Of a DNA stretch of 64,000 nucleotides, positions 43,203 to 56,100 are shown piece by piece. A model generated the notes under the pieces. The model saw only the letters and a program-made list of their open reading frames with translations, had not been told where the DNA came from and ran no database searches. Source of the stretch: RGIG4097 sp964599875 (GTDB lineage: Bacteria > Bacillota > Clostridia > Christensenellales > CAG-917); the NCBI GenBank assembly GCA_964599875.1, contig CAZRHE010000010.1, positions 1-64,000 on the forward strand, given 5' to 3'. Each line of letters starts with the position of its first letter. The stretch's first letter is position 1. Made by a program: the position numbers and the translations under genes.

Positions 43203-44132
43203 TTATGCCTCGCTTATCGACACCACTTCGATTTGGATGTCGAACTTGAATGTCGCGCCCGCGTATGCGATTGCGGAGTATTTGTTGATATCGTCCCATT
43301 TTTCTTTGAACGCGGCGTCCGTGGAATAATCGGGATAGACATCTTTGACGCACATTTCCCAATCGGTGCCGTATTGCATCCAATAGAGTTTTTCGGGTGC
43401 GAAAACGACGGTGAAAGTCGCGTTCGTCTGACCGGATTCAAGATTTGCAGAAGTTGCGGACAATGATATATTGCTCGTCGTTGCGAAGTCCGATAGAGCC
43501 TTATTGCCAAGTGCGGATTTTTCGCCGTAAGGAGTGAAGGTTTTGCCGCCCGCTTCGAGATACCAAGTGAATCCGTACGCTATATCCGAAACGTCGTATC
43601 CGCTCTCTTTCGGGATTTCGATTGTCAATGCGTCCACGACGTTACCGCTGTCGTCTTTCTTTTCGACGGTGACGGAGGCAAGGGTAATATCGAGTTCGAC
43701 TTTTTTGCCGTCCGTATCGAGGCGTAAATTGAATCTTGCGCCCTCGTTTTCCGCATTTTCGTAAGGACCGAAAGCACTGTCCCCCATATAGATATTGTAA
43801 AGGTTTGAGCCGTCTTCGAGTCCCAAAACGGATTTTGCATATTGCGCGGTGACGAGGTGTCCGCCGTCCGTCCCTATGGGGAATTGATTGTTTGCGGTCT
43901 TTTCAGAGCCGAGCACTGCTTTTTGCCCCTCGTACTTTCCGCTGTCCCCCGAAATTTCAAATTCGAGAGTAAAAATTTCCGCGGTCGAAAGATGGATTGT
44001 GGATATCTCTGCGGATACGGAATTTGAAAACCAAGCATAAGAAATCCCCGCCGTCGAGAGTGCGACGATCATAACCATTATCGGCACGAAAATGCCGTAA
44101 AAGTATTTTTTGTAGGATTTCTTCTTTTCCAT
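43203..44132 (-). CDS. TasA/SipW-type secreted protein 1
   Basis: This 309-aa protein has a basic N-terminus (MEKKKSYKKYF) and a hydrophobic helix (about 12-32) ending in GISYAWFSNSVSAEISTIHLS, the same AWF signature as its downstream neighbour. The mature part is acidic and predicted mainly beta-strand, for example FNLRLDTDGKKVELDITLASV and ATFTVVFAPEKLYWMQ. Size and signal fit TasA/CalY-like matrix proteins, but overall identity cannot be judged by eye. It begins 16 bases after the giant gene stop, so the two are co-transcribed. Confidence 0.7.
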   Translation of the reverse strand: MEKKKSYKKYFYGIFVPIMVMIVALSTAGISYAWFSNSVSAEISTIHLSTAEIFTLEFEISGDSGKYEGQKAVLGSEKTANNQFPIGTDGGHLVTAQYAKSVLGLEDGSNLYNIYMGDSAFGPYENAENEGARFNLRLDTDGKKVELDITLASVTVEKKDDSGNVVDALTIEIPKESGYDVSDIAYGFTWYLEAGGKTFTPYGEKSALGNKALSDFATTSNISLSATSANLESGQTNATFTVVFAPEKLYWMQYGTDWEMCVKDVYPDYSTDAAFKEKWDDINKYSAIAYAGATFKFDIQIEVVSISEA

Positions 44133-44148
44133 AGTTCTATCCGCTTAT

Positions 44149-47100
44149 TTAGTTCGTTTTATCCTTGACGAGCCAACTGAAATTATCAGATTTACTCGTT
44201 GCGAAAGGCATTGCGTTCGAGGTGCGCGCGTTAACGACGTGCTCCCCTATAACCGTACCGATAAACGCTTCGGGTGAGGGTTTGAGAACGTAGCCCGTAT
44301 ACATGGTGATATCCTTCTTCAACTCGAAGTTCATGTAGTTGAACATGGAGATGAGGGATAAGTGTTGTTGATGCACTATGCCTATACGATTTACCGTTGT
44401 GCCGTCCGCTCTTCCTACGTACGCGCTCGAATCCGCTTTCTTATAGGTCTGCACGGTTTTGCCGCCAATCGTGATATCCGCTTGCGAGATTTCGTATTTC
44501 AGCACGTAAGTATCTATGATATCGCCAAGGCGCATACTTTCTCTCGGAGCGATTCCGCTTTCGTTTGCACCGACCATAGGTTGTCTGTCCGTAACAACGT
44601 CGTAAGAGCCCTTCGTGGTCGCACTTTCGCCCATAACACCATTATTATAATTCGATTTACTGCCGTTGTAAAGGTCGTCGTAAGATTTTGCGGTGCCGTA
44701 GGTATTGGACTTCGCAACGTACGTATCGTTATTCACTCCGTAAATCGCATTTTGCAGATAGTAGCCGTTTGTGACGGTAGCACTGCCCTCGTTGACTGCA
44801 CCGAGAATACCGCCCGCGTTCACGGTGGTTGCGGTGACGTAAATTTCGCTGACGGATACGATATTCGTATATGCGTTGCCCTTGTACGCAAGACCGACTA
44901 TGCCGCCTGCATTCGCGGTATTTGCGGTGACGGTTACGGTTGCAATCACTATCGCGCCGTAGACGGGAGTATTCGATATCTTGGTTTCACCTACGGTGAA
45001 GTCCGCAACGGAAGATTCGTCCTTGCCGATTATTCCGCCCACGTTCACGATGCCGTTCGATTGTACGTTGATAACGCCGTGGAAGGTGCAGTCTTTCATC
45101 GCTTGTACCGCTTGATTGTAGCCGACTATGCCGCCGACGTTTAGAGTGCCGCTCGCGCGAGTATCGAGCACTTGGATATTTGCGTTGCGGAGGTTGACTG
45201 CAGTGACGACGCCTGCGGGCGTGTATGCGTTGCCGTTTGCGTCCGTGCCCGAAGGTGCGCCGACGTGTGCAAACGTACCGATATTGACAGTGTCACCGCT
45301 CGTGACGGTTGCGAATATCGTAAGGTGGTTTATGGTATATCCCGCGCCGTCGTAAGAGCCGTTGAAGCCACCCGTAAACACGGAGTCACCGAGGACTGCG
45401 ACACTGCCGACGCTCAAGGAAAGCACGTTGTTAAGGAAGGTCTTGCCGACGCCCCAATTTCCGCCGAACGCCTCGTTGATGAGTTGCAAGTCGAGTGCGG
45501 TGACAATCATATCGAAGTCGTTGACTTGCACGAAGTTCGTATAAGTAGGCATTTCGACTTCGATAGGCTCCCAGTAATAGTAGCCGACCTTTTCTTTGCC
45601 GTTCTTATCCGTATAGTCGCCGAATTCGACTTCGAGTCCGTATTCTTTGCGGATATCCGCCGATATTGCGAGATAGTCGCTATATTGGCTATGCGTCGTG
45701 ATATCGTAATCCTCGCCTTTTGCATCGTGATACGCGACAAGGAAGTCGTCCCACGTGTCGTAACTCGTTTCCACACCGTTGGCGACGAGTTTCGGAATTT
45801 CCATTTCGACGATATTGAAGTTGTAACTCGTGCCCTCGGTGGTGTCGTTGAAGTTGCCCTTATAGTATTCCGTTGCAATGAGCAAGCCCGCGACCGAGCC
45901 GATTTGATAACTGTCCCCCGTCTGCACGAAGTAGCCGATGATAAGAGTAGGTTGATTGCGGAGCGTCACGCAAAGTTCCTTGCCGCTACCCGATTCGAGA
46001 GTCGCGCCGAGTTTTGCGTTTCCGCTTCTGCCGACTATACGAGTGTATTTGGTATATTTTGCATCCGTGCCGTCGCTATTCTTCATCCAGCCGTTCGTGA
46101 CCTTGACTTTGACGTCGAGATTCCAACTCGAAGGCACGCGAAGTTCACCCGTAACCTCGTTCCATGTCGTGTTATAAGTGTTGTCCGCATTCGCGTAACT
46201 TTGCGAAGTCCAACTGTAATCCGCCTTGACGGTGTACTTGGTGATTTCAATCTTAAGGTCGGATGCAATCGCCGTGCAGTTGTTTATCTTGCTCGACACT
46301 TTGCTATCTTTGCAAAGTACGTAGACCGTCGTATCGCTCTCGCTCAAACCACTCGACACGCTTGCGCCGCTTCTCTGCTTGACTTCCTTGATATAGTAGT
46401 TGAGATAACTGCTATCCGAAGACGAAAGCGCGAGTTCGAGCATCTTATTGTACTCGCCGCCCGACTTGTAAACGACCTTGCCGTCTACTGTTTCAGAGAA
46501 GATTCCGTTGACGTATTCGTCGAACGCGGAGCGCGCTCTATCCTCTTCGCGGAAATTCGCGGTGAGGGTGATGCCCGCCGAGCAGAAGTTTTCAACGGTT
46601 ATGCCCTTGCCGAGTCGTTGCGATTTGCTCTTTGCGGTGCTGTTGCCGCTCGTCGAAGTGACGGTTGAATAGAGTTCGTCGTTGTCGAAAGTCTTGAACG
46701 CGCGACCGCTCGAATCGTTGAGCGTGACCGTAAGTCCTCTCGGCGTGATATGCGCTTTCTGCGACACCTTGCAAACGTTTTCGTTGTTGTAGAACTTAAA
46801 GTTTGTCGTGTCGTTGAGTTTCAATGTGAACCACACGTCGTACGATTGTGCGCCCGTCTTTGAGCAGGCGTCCGAAACCTTGGAGCCGTTGTAGTAGTAA
46901 TAACCCTCCGTCGTGGTGTAGCCGGGATTGGACGCGCCGCCGTTCGTTGTTTCAACCTTGTATTGCATTGCGCTGAAGTTGTTATAGTTAGAGTTGCCGT
47001 CGTAGACCTTGTCGTTGAGACTGCCCGTGTAACTGAACTTGACTATGGACTTCTGAATTGTATATGCTTTCGTGTTTGTGGAATCGTCGACCGCATAGTT

Positions 47101-50100
47101 CTTCGCAAGCGTATCACCCGCGGCGTTTTTGCCCGACGCGCTCGAAACGCCCGTAATCTTCGCGGTGTAACTGCTACCCTCGTTTGCTTGCGACTTGCGA
47201 TAATCGGTGACTGCAAGAGTGACGGTTTCACCGCCGAAGACGCCGCTGATAGTAATCGTATTATTGCTGTTGTAGATTACGTTGCTATAAGTGGACGAAC
47301 CGATCTTCACAGAACTGACGTCGGGACCTTTATCAGCACCCGTGTATACCAAAGTACCAAGCGTCCAGTTGAATTCGATTTCCGCCGCCGTAATGGTGAG
47401 TGTTGCACTGCCGCTTGTCAGTCCTTCGTACGCTATGTCGTAGTTTTTGAGTGCGTCGGCGCCTTTGCGTTTGGACAGACATCCGCTTTCTTGCGTGACG
47501 GTGCCCGTACCGCTGCCGCTACTTCCGCTTTCAAAGGTAACTTTATACGTGCCGACGTTGACTGCGCCTATTCCGCCCGAAACGTTGGTTCCGTCGTATT
47601 TCGCATTGATTGTGAACGTGACGATTTCCTTGCCCCACGTGACTTCGTTGGAACTCTCGCCCGTGCCCGTGCCGCCTTCCGCATTGATATAGTGCACCTT
47701 GCCGTCGTAAGGCACGGTGGTATCTTTTATGGTCGCACCCGTCGTTTTAATATTGTGTTTGCTGATAGTCCAAGAGTGCGTAGCGGTGCCGGTTACGCGG
47801 TAGTTGCTTGCGCCCGCGACGCTCGAATTCATGGAAACGGTAACCTTATAAGTCGCCGCATCGCAAGTTTGGACGTCGCAATAAACCGAAGTGCCGCTTA
47901 CTTTCATATCGCTGACGACAATCAAACTCGAATCCGTGCTTTCGCTCTTATCGACATTGAACATGTTCTTGTTTGCCTCGCCCGAAACGAATCCGGTTAT
48001 GGTGAGTTTGGTGACGCCTTGATACGCGGTGCCGCCGTTATACTCGTAACTCGAACCGTTGCCCGTCTTTGTCGCCGTAATCGTAAGTACTCTCTTGTTG
48101 ACTTGGACGGTGAGAGTGGTTTGAGCAAGCGTATAGTTCTTGCCGATTTCGCCCGTAGCGGCTTGGACGGTGACTTTGTGGGAGCCTGCGTCCTTGAAGA
48201 ATATTCTGACCGTGTAGGTGTAAGTTTGTATTGAATCCGCCTTGCCGTAATTGCCGCCCACGACGGTGTACGCGCAATCGTTTGCGCTCGTTGAGGACGC
48301 TCCCGCACCGACCGAATAGTACGCCGTAGTGCTGTTTGCGCCGACGTCTGGCATACTCTTTTCGACTTTGGTGATAGTCGAGTTTTCTGCGGTCAATCCG
48401 AGGAGTTTCAGGAGTTCGTCGCCGCTATATACGGAGTTTGCGACGGTGAACTGGACGAAGTGTCTAAACGTGCCGTCGTAAGTGCCGACGCCCTTGTTGG
48501 TGCTATCCGTGAGTTCGAGGTCGCGTTGCGAAATAGTCCACTTATATTTTGCGGTGGTCGTTGAGTCGACGGAGCCGATTGTGAACGCCTTGCCCGCAGA
48601 ATCGCGGAACCATATATTCGCTTTGACGTCGTAATTGCCCGCGTCGGTTGCGGTATTGACGGAGCCGTCGACGGTTTCGTCGAAGTAGTAGTACGACTTA
48701 TTGCCCGACTTCGTGCCGTCCGAGGCGGTTGCGTAAGTCATATCGGTGATAGGCGCGTAACGCTGTTGTCCGTTGTAGACGATGCCCGATTCCATGACTA
48801 CTTCTTTGAAGTAGATGAGGACGTTGCCGACTGCGCCGTAGTTATTGCTATCTTTCTTGGTTGTATCCCAGTCGAAATAGACCGCGTCTTGTGCGCCGTT
48901 CGTGCCTGTTACGCCGTGGACGGAGAGTGCGGAGTAATCGGATTCCGCATTGTTATCCGAGGGGTTAGGCGTGGTGCCGTAGAAGTAGACGTAATAACCC
49001 GTGCCGTCGGGGACGATCGCTTTCGAGTAGATATGTCCGACCTGAATCGCGCCGTTATTGTAAGTCATTGCGGAGGACGGAATCGTGCCCGCCGCGGGGG
49101 TATTCGCGATGATATTCCATTGATTAAGTTCTGCGCCCGCAATATCCACGGAGATAGTCGCGCCGACTGCGGAATCGTTTTCGGCATACACGTAGAAGAA
49201 ACCGTGCTCGATATCACCCGTCGAATAGGTGACGGATTGCGAGCCGAACGTGCCGTAACCGAGTGCGGCGTTATACGTGAGTCCGCCGTATGCCGTAGCG
49301 AGTTCCGCCCAACTTGCATATCCGAGAGCGGAAGGCTCCGTGGGATGCGCGGACATATGCGATACCGAGAAGTTAAGTTTATCTTTCGGCGTGCCGATTG
49401 CGGTGTACGTGGTCGAAGTCGTGGAAGAAGGACTGCTCCACTCTTCGTCTGTTTTGTTGTAAGTGGACGTGGTGGTCGTGACGGTAGTCTTGTAGTACAA
49501 AGTCGTACTCATATCCGCCTTGCCCCCAAGTTCGGTGCCGTTTGCGTCCACGTAAAGTTTTCCGCCCGTCGTGGTGTATCTGATTTCTATTTTTTCGTCC
49601 GTATCCGTTATGGTTTCGGACTTGGTGGTCGTGACGAGATAGTCGTCGAATGCGACGTTATTGCTTGCGCCCGCGACGGTGAAAGTTGCGCTCAAAGTTT
49701 CGTTGATTCTATTGGGGTCGACCTTGTTGAGGGTTGCGTTGTCGAAAGGCAAAATCCAATAAGAGCCCTCCGTGTAAGTGCTGACGTTATTGACTTTCGC
49801 CGCATTGCCGACTATGCCGCCGTAATTCGAGGTGCCGACAATAGTGCCCTTGACGTTGAAGCAGTTGACGATAGACGCCTTATCTCTGACGCTCGAATTG
49901 TTGTAGCCGACTATGCCGCCGACGTTATTTCTGCCCTCTACTGCGGAGTTATAAACGAGCATGTTGTCGATGACGACTTTGGAGCCGTCTATCGAGCCGA
50001 CAAGACCGCCGACGTTGTCCACGCCCGTACCGATGACGTTACCGTTGACGTAGTAGGAGTTTCCGCTCCAATAATTTTCGCTGCCGATATCGCTTGCGTT

Positions 50101-53100
50101 GATGACGCCGATGACGCCGCCAAGACCGCCTGCAAAACTCTTTCCGCCTACGGTTTGAGAGCCGCTCGTCGCGCCCGTCGCTTTAACCGTAACGACGTCC
50201 GTACTGCCCTCGTCCGCTTGATATGCGAATTTGGAGTTTGTAATATGAGTGAGTTGATTATTCGTTGCATAAGTGGGGACGGAATCGTGGGACGGATAAT
50301 AGGTGTTGCCGTAACCCGTGACGATTGCGCCGATTGCACCGCCCATAGCGGTGTCACCCTTGAAGGTGATTTCTCTTGAATAGTTGGTGAATTCGCCGTA
50401 ACTGACTTCGCCGTCCACGACGCCGATAATGCCGCCCGCGAAACTGTTTGCGTCTATCGAGCCGAAGTTGCGGAAGACGACCTTATTGTTTGCGTTGCCG
50501 GAAATTTTGCCGTACATAAGTCCGATAATGCCGCCCGCGTTGGAGATTGCGGCGGTTGCCGTGACTCTGCCGTAGTTTGTGAGTGTGGTGACCGACGTAT
50601 CCGCGACGATAGACGCACCGCCGAGCATTGCGCCGATAACGCCGCCCACGATTTGCACGCCGTTGACGGTGGATTTGACGGTATTTTCGCCGTCCGCGCA
50701 AGCGTAAGCGTCCGAGTCATCCGCATAGGAAATCGCCGACGCGCTTTCTTCACTGCCGTTTGCGAGCGTACCGCTTATGACGCCGCTGATAAGAATACCG
50801 ATTGCGCCGCCCACGTATTCTCTGCCGTAGACGTTGCCCGTATTGATGAGTGCGCCGCTGTTCGAGAATGCGCCCGCGTTTGCGCCTATGACGCCGCCGA
50901 CGTAGTATTGATATGCGTTCGTATAATCCGAATTGCCGACCTGTCCCGCGTTTTCAAACTTCGAGTTTGCGCTGAAAGTGATGCTTGCGCCCGACATATT
51001 GGAGCCGATTATGCCGCCGATGATTTGGACGGGAGCATCGCTTGCGCCCTTGCTCGTAGCCGCCCCGCCGACGACGCCGACGTTGTAAACTTCGCAATAT
51101 TCGCCCGAAAGGGTGCTCGAGTTTCTGCCGAGGAATCCGCCGACGTACGCTTTGCCGTCCACCGAGGAATAGAGGTTGATATCCGCCTTATTCGCGTCCG
51201 TGCCGTAAGTTGCGCCGAGAGCCTCTTTCGCGCCGACGAAGAGAGTGCCTTGGTTGCCGCCGATGAATCCGCCGACGTAATTCAAACCGACGATTTGACC
51301 GCCCGTAGTGGAGTTTTCTCTCGCGGTGTTTATGGTTGAAGTACGAGTGATATAGGTGTTGCCGCCGTTGAGCCCGATGAAGCCGCCGACGAAGTTTGCG
51401 CTCGCGCAAGAAAGCGTAGGAGCGACGTAGAAAGTGCCGTCCAAAGTGCCGCCTGCGCCGTAGCCTGCGAAACCGCCGATATTCTCCGTGCCCGTTGCGG
51501 TCGCGTTGATTTTGCCGTAAACGCGGACGGTTATGGAGTCGAAGACAGCGGACGTGCCCATGTATCCGACTGCGCCGCCGATATTCTTGACGCCCGTTGT
51601 CGAGCCCGTGTCTATCGTGCCGTGGAATTCGAGAGTGCCGCGGAAGAGTGAGAATGCGTTTTCTGCGGCGGTGTCCGAAATATATCCGACTATGCCGCCG
51701 ATTGCCGTGCCGTAAGTAGAATCGTTCGTGTTGCCCGTACGCGAAATGAGGACGTCGCCGTAGACCGCGCAGTCGATGAACGCCATATTGGATTTTACGC
51801 CTGCGGTTGCGTTGCCCGCAAGACCGCCGATTGCATACTGACCGTAAATCTTGACGTTTTGATTGTTTGCAGAAGTGGTCGTATTGCCTATCGTGCCGAC
51901 CGAGGAGCCCGTGACCGTAAGTGAGCCTACGTCGTCGCTCTTGCCCACTATTCCGCCGACGAGAGTTTGAACGGAGCCTGCCCCGCCCGACGTATTCGAG
52001 TTGACGATTGCACTCTTGACGTTGCAGTTTTCGACTGTGACCTGCGCGCTTGCATCCGCTCCGCTGACTGCGGACGAAACGCCGATGATTCCGCCGATAT
52101 TGGGTGCAAAGCCGATAATCTTGGTGCTTCCGCCCACGATACAATTCTTTATGGTTATGGTTTCTTCCTTGTTAGGCTCCGCGATACCGATGATACCGCC
52201 GACCGCGTTTGTGCGAGTTCCGCCCGTAAGGTTGATTGCTTGGAGGGTAAGTCCGCTTGTTTCGAGTCCGTCGAGGACGGAGTTGCCGAGTGCGTGACCG
52301 ACCACGCCGACGTGGACGTCACCGCCCGAAGACACGCTTCTGCCCGTGATACTGCCCGACACCTTGATATTGCCGACGGTTGCGCCGTCTATGAATGCGA
52401 AGAGTCCGGAATAGATAGGCGTTCCGCTGCCGTTTTCCGCATGGCCTATGGTTCTGTCTATCTTGACGTTTCTGACTTCCGCTCTCGAAGTGCCGTCCCA
52501 ATCCGTTTGGTGAATGTTGTTTGCGTTGATTGTCTTGATTTTGCCGTCGATCGTGCCTTTGAAGGTGCGGTCGCCGGAGTTACCGAACATACCGACGGGA
52601 TAGTAGTTGACCGTGGAAATGCCCGCACCCGTCGCGAATGCGGTGCCGTTGTAGTATGCGTTTCTCGACTTCCATTGTCCGGAACCGCTATAAGAATTGA
52701 CTCCGCTTTCGTAGTAATTCTTCTTTTGTTGCACGACCGCACCGTATTTGAAGATATGGTAGTTTTTGCCTTCCGTGAGCGTTCCGCCGTTGTTTGCAAA
52801 CTTATATGCGTTTGCAATATCGGTAGAGGTTTCGCCCGTAGGCATATTGATATAGGTGCATATATCTTTGTCGAGGTTGTTTGTGCTGTCCGCAAACTCG
52901 ATATATGCGTCGTCGAAGTCGTAATGCGAACCCCACGCCTGCGTGATTGCGGTAATCGACATTAAGTCTATGCCGTCTTTGACGATATAGGGGTTATGCT
53001 CGCCGCCCGCAGGTTGCAAGACGTATTGCTCGTTGACTTCGTCGTAGCCGTAACCCATGGAAGTCATTGCAAGACCGTTCTTGGTGTCGAGTGCAAAGCA

Positions 53101-56100
53101 CGCGAGTTGAGGCAAGCATCCGTACACGTAGATATAACCGCCGAGAGAGCCCGTTTCGATACCCGTATTTACACCGCTTATGGAAATCGTCGTCGCACCT
53201 TTGTCGTAGGTTATCGTGCCTTTGGTGTTCATAACCGCGGCAACACCTGTATCTCCAAACGCCACCGTACTATCCGCCTCGACGTTTTGGTTGTATGCGT
53301 TATAATTGCGGTTTTGCGTAAGAGGAACTATACGCTCTTTACTTCCGTCGAAATATGCCGAAGTGAAGTCGGCAAGAGAAGGCAATATAACGCCACTGTA
53401 AGACAAGTCAGTGGTGTTTTGGGTATAAGTTTGCCATTTATGGTCGCCATACGAAAGACCGCTATTAGTACCTTTGAAACCACCATCTTCCGTCCCCGGT
53501 GTCAAGCCGTCGTGTACTTTGCTTTCATCCCCCGCTTTAACGTACCTTCTATAAACTTGATATTTAAGCGAATAGTTGTTCGAGCAATCTTGATTGTAGA
53601 ACGGTGTTTGCGAGAATCCTATTATACCTGCGGCATAAGAAATTTCGTTGTAATTATCCGCAGAGGTATTTACGTTTGCGCCAATGACGATAAGACCTAC
53701 GTTATAGCAGTTTTTGAGAGTATACGTAGCAGTGTCGTCTGCATAACCTGCAATTCCACCGACACGAGCGTGCACGTTAATGACCGAGTGGACTACGCAA
53801 CCATTTGCGGTAATCGTGCCAACGTTGTAACAATACTGAATATCAACCTTGGTTATCGTGCCGATGATGCCGCCTGCTTGCACACCATAATCCTTATGAG
53901 TTTGAGGAGTCTTGCTACCCGTATAAACTTCACCCGTATTGTAACAATAGTAAATCTTCGTAGTGCTACTCGATGAAGTCGACTCACTATCTGCGCCCAA
54001 TATTCCGCCCGCTTTGTTTCCGTATGAAACAACAGTGCCCGTGTTATAGCACGCATAAATGTTCAAATTACCAGCCGCGGTGCCGACGCCTGCGATACCG
54101 CCCGAGCAAGTGTCGTCAACGGCGGCGGTGCCGGTGATTTCGCCCGTGTTTGCGCTGTTTCTGATTGTGCAAGTGACGTTGGTCGTGCCGATGATTCCGC
54201 CGACGTTTGCGTCCGAGTTGACCGTACCTGCGTTACGGCAGGATTCGAGCACTATGGTGCCGTTGGTGTTGTCCTTGCCCGACGAACCGATGATTCCGCC
54301 GACGCCGTAAGTGACCGAGCCTTTGGAGCCGTAGTTGCCCGCACTGCCAACCGTGCCTTCGTTGACGCAGTCGATGAAAGTGACGTTGTTGTTGCCCGCC
54401 GTGCCGACAAGACCGCCCGTGTTGTGACCGGTATTTCCGCCCCAAACGGTTGCTTGGTTTTTGCAGTTGAGGAAGGTGAGCGGACCTCTTGCGATGCCGA
54501 CGAATGCGCCTATATCGTTGCCTTCCGTCGTACCGTTGTTGGAAATCATTCCTGCAATCGTCAGGTTTTTGAAGGTTGCGCCCGCCGCTTGCGGGAAGAG
54601 GCTCAATTCGTTATAAGTGCCTTGATTGTCCGAAGTTATATTGACGGTAATCGTATAGCCGTTGCCGTCGAAAGTGCCGCCGAAACGATATTTCGTGATA
54701 TCTCCGGTGCTGCACATACCCGCCGTCTTCGTGACGGGACTTGACGCCGTGCCGATATTGGCGGTGAGTTTGACGTAGCCCGTCCAACTGCCGTTTGTAT
54801 CTTTGACTTCTTGCGCCCACGTATTCCAGTCGTCTATGCTTGCTATGATGCGAGGAGTGACCTCGTTATCTTTCGAGTAACTGAACGATATCGTTCTGCT
54901 GACGAAAACGTAGGTGCCCGACAAAGTGCCGTTATTTACCGCATAATTCGCGATATATTTGATTTGGAAGGAGCCCGCGTAAGGTCCCGCAGTGCTTGTA
55001 AGGGACACCACCGCCGCATATTGCGCCGCTCTATATTGGATAGGTTTGGTGAGGGACAGATACGCGTTTTGCCATGCCGCCGCGGACGCATAATCTGATA
55101 CGTTGTTGAAAGTCGCTTTACGACGGCAAACGGACATTGATTCCGCATCCTTGCCGAGGTAGATATAAATCATAGTAGCGGCCGAAGAATCGTTTTCCGC
55201 CACGAACGCATTGTCCGTTGCGGTTTCGGTTCCGCTACCGTCGTAGAATACGATTTGAACGGGAGTGTCCCCCGTGGTGTCGCCGAGCGTACCCGCCGTG
55301 GGCAAAGTCACGCCGAGAGGGATAATCCCCTGCCCTGCGTTTGCGTTCGACTTGACCGCTCTACGCTGACCGTCCGTGAGCGAGGTGTTCGCTTTGAGCC
55401 CCGCAAACACGAGCATTTCGTAATATGTCGCCGCAGAAGTCGCCGATTCGCTGTCCGCGACTATATACTTGCCGTTTTCGTTTCTGGGAACGGTGGTGAA
55501 GTCCGCGTTATCCACAAGGTACAACGCCCAAGAATTTTCGAATCTGACGGTAGACGACGCATATCCCGCGACGCCGCCCGAACTTGCAGTCACTCTACTC
55601 CACTTGAAACCTTGCATATAGCAGTCCACAAACGCGACGTTCGCGCCGTTTGCAGAGCCCGCAAGACCGCCCGCATATTGCGTGCTTGCCACCGCTTTGT
55701 CCGTATCTTTGGTCACCGGGTTGGTTTCGGGCTCGCTGACGAAACAGGAGTTGAACGTGCCGCCCGTGACTTCGCCGACGAGTCCGCCGACGTAACTTCC
55801 GCCGCTGACGTTTGCGGTCGAGAACACTCTCGTGAACAAGTTGTTGCCTGCGCCGAGATAACCCGCGATTCCGCCTACGTAATCCGTACCGCCGACGGTG
55901 AGGACGGTGCCGCCCGTTGCCGTGCCGTTATAAGACCACGTGTCCGCGTTCGAGTTTGCTGCGTTTTCAAGGGAGATAACGTTGTTGCCGTTGACTGCAC
56001 CCACAATGCCGCCGACGTAGTTTCCGCCGCTGATATTCGACAAATTTCGCGCAAATTCGGGAGCGAATTTCGTGATTCCGCTCGATGAATTTTCTACTAT

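Noticed and set aside
45172..46668. Long plus-strand reading frame (498 codons) opposite the giant gene
   Set aside because: It is antisense to a well-supported repeat protein. Its sequence consists of mirror-image patterns of that gene, and it lacks a ribosome site or known domain.
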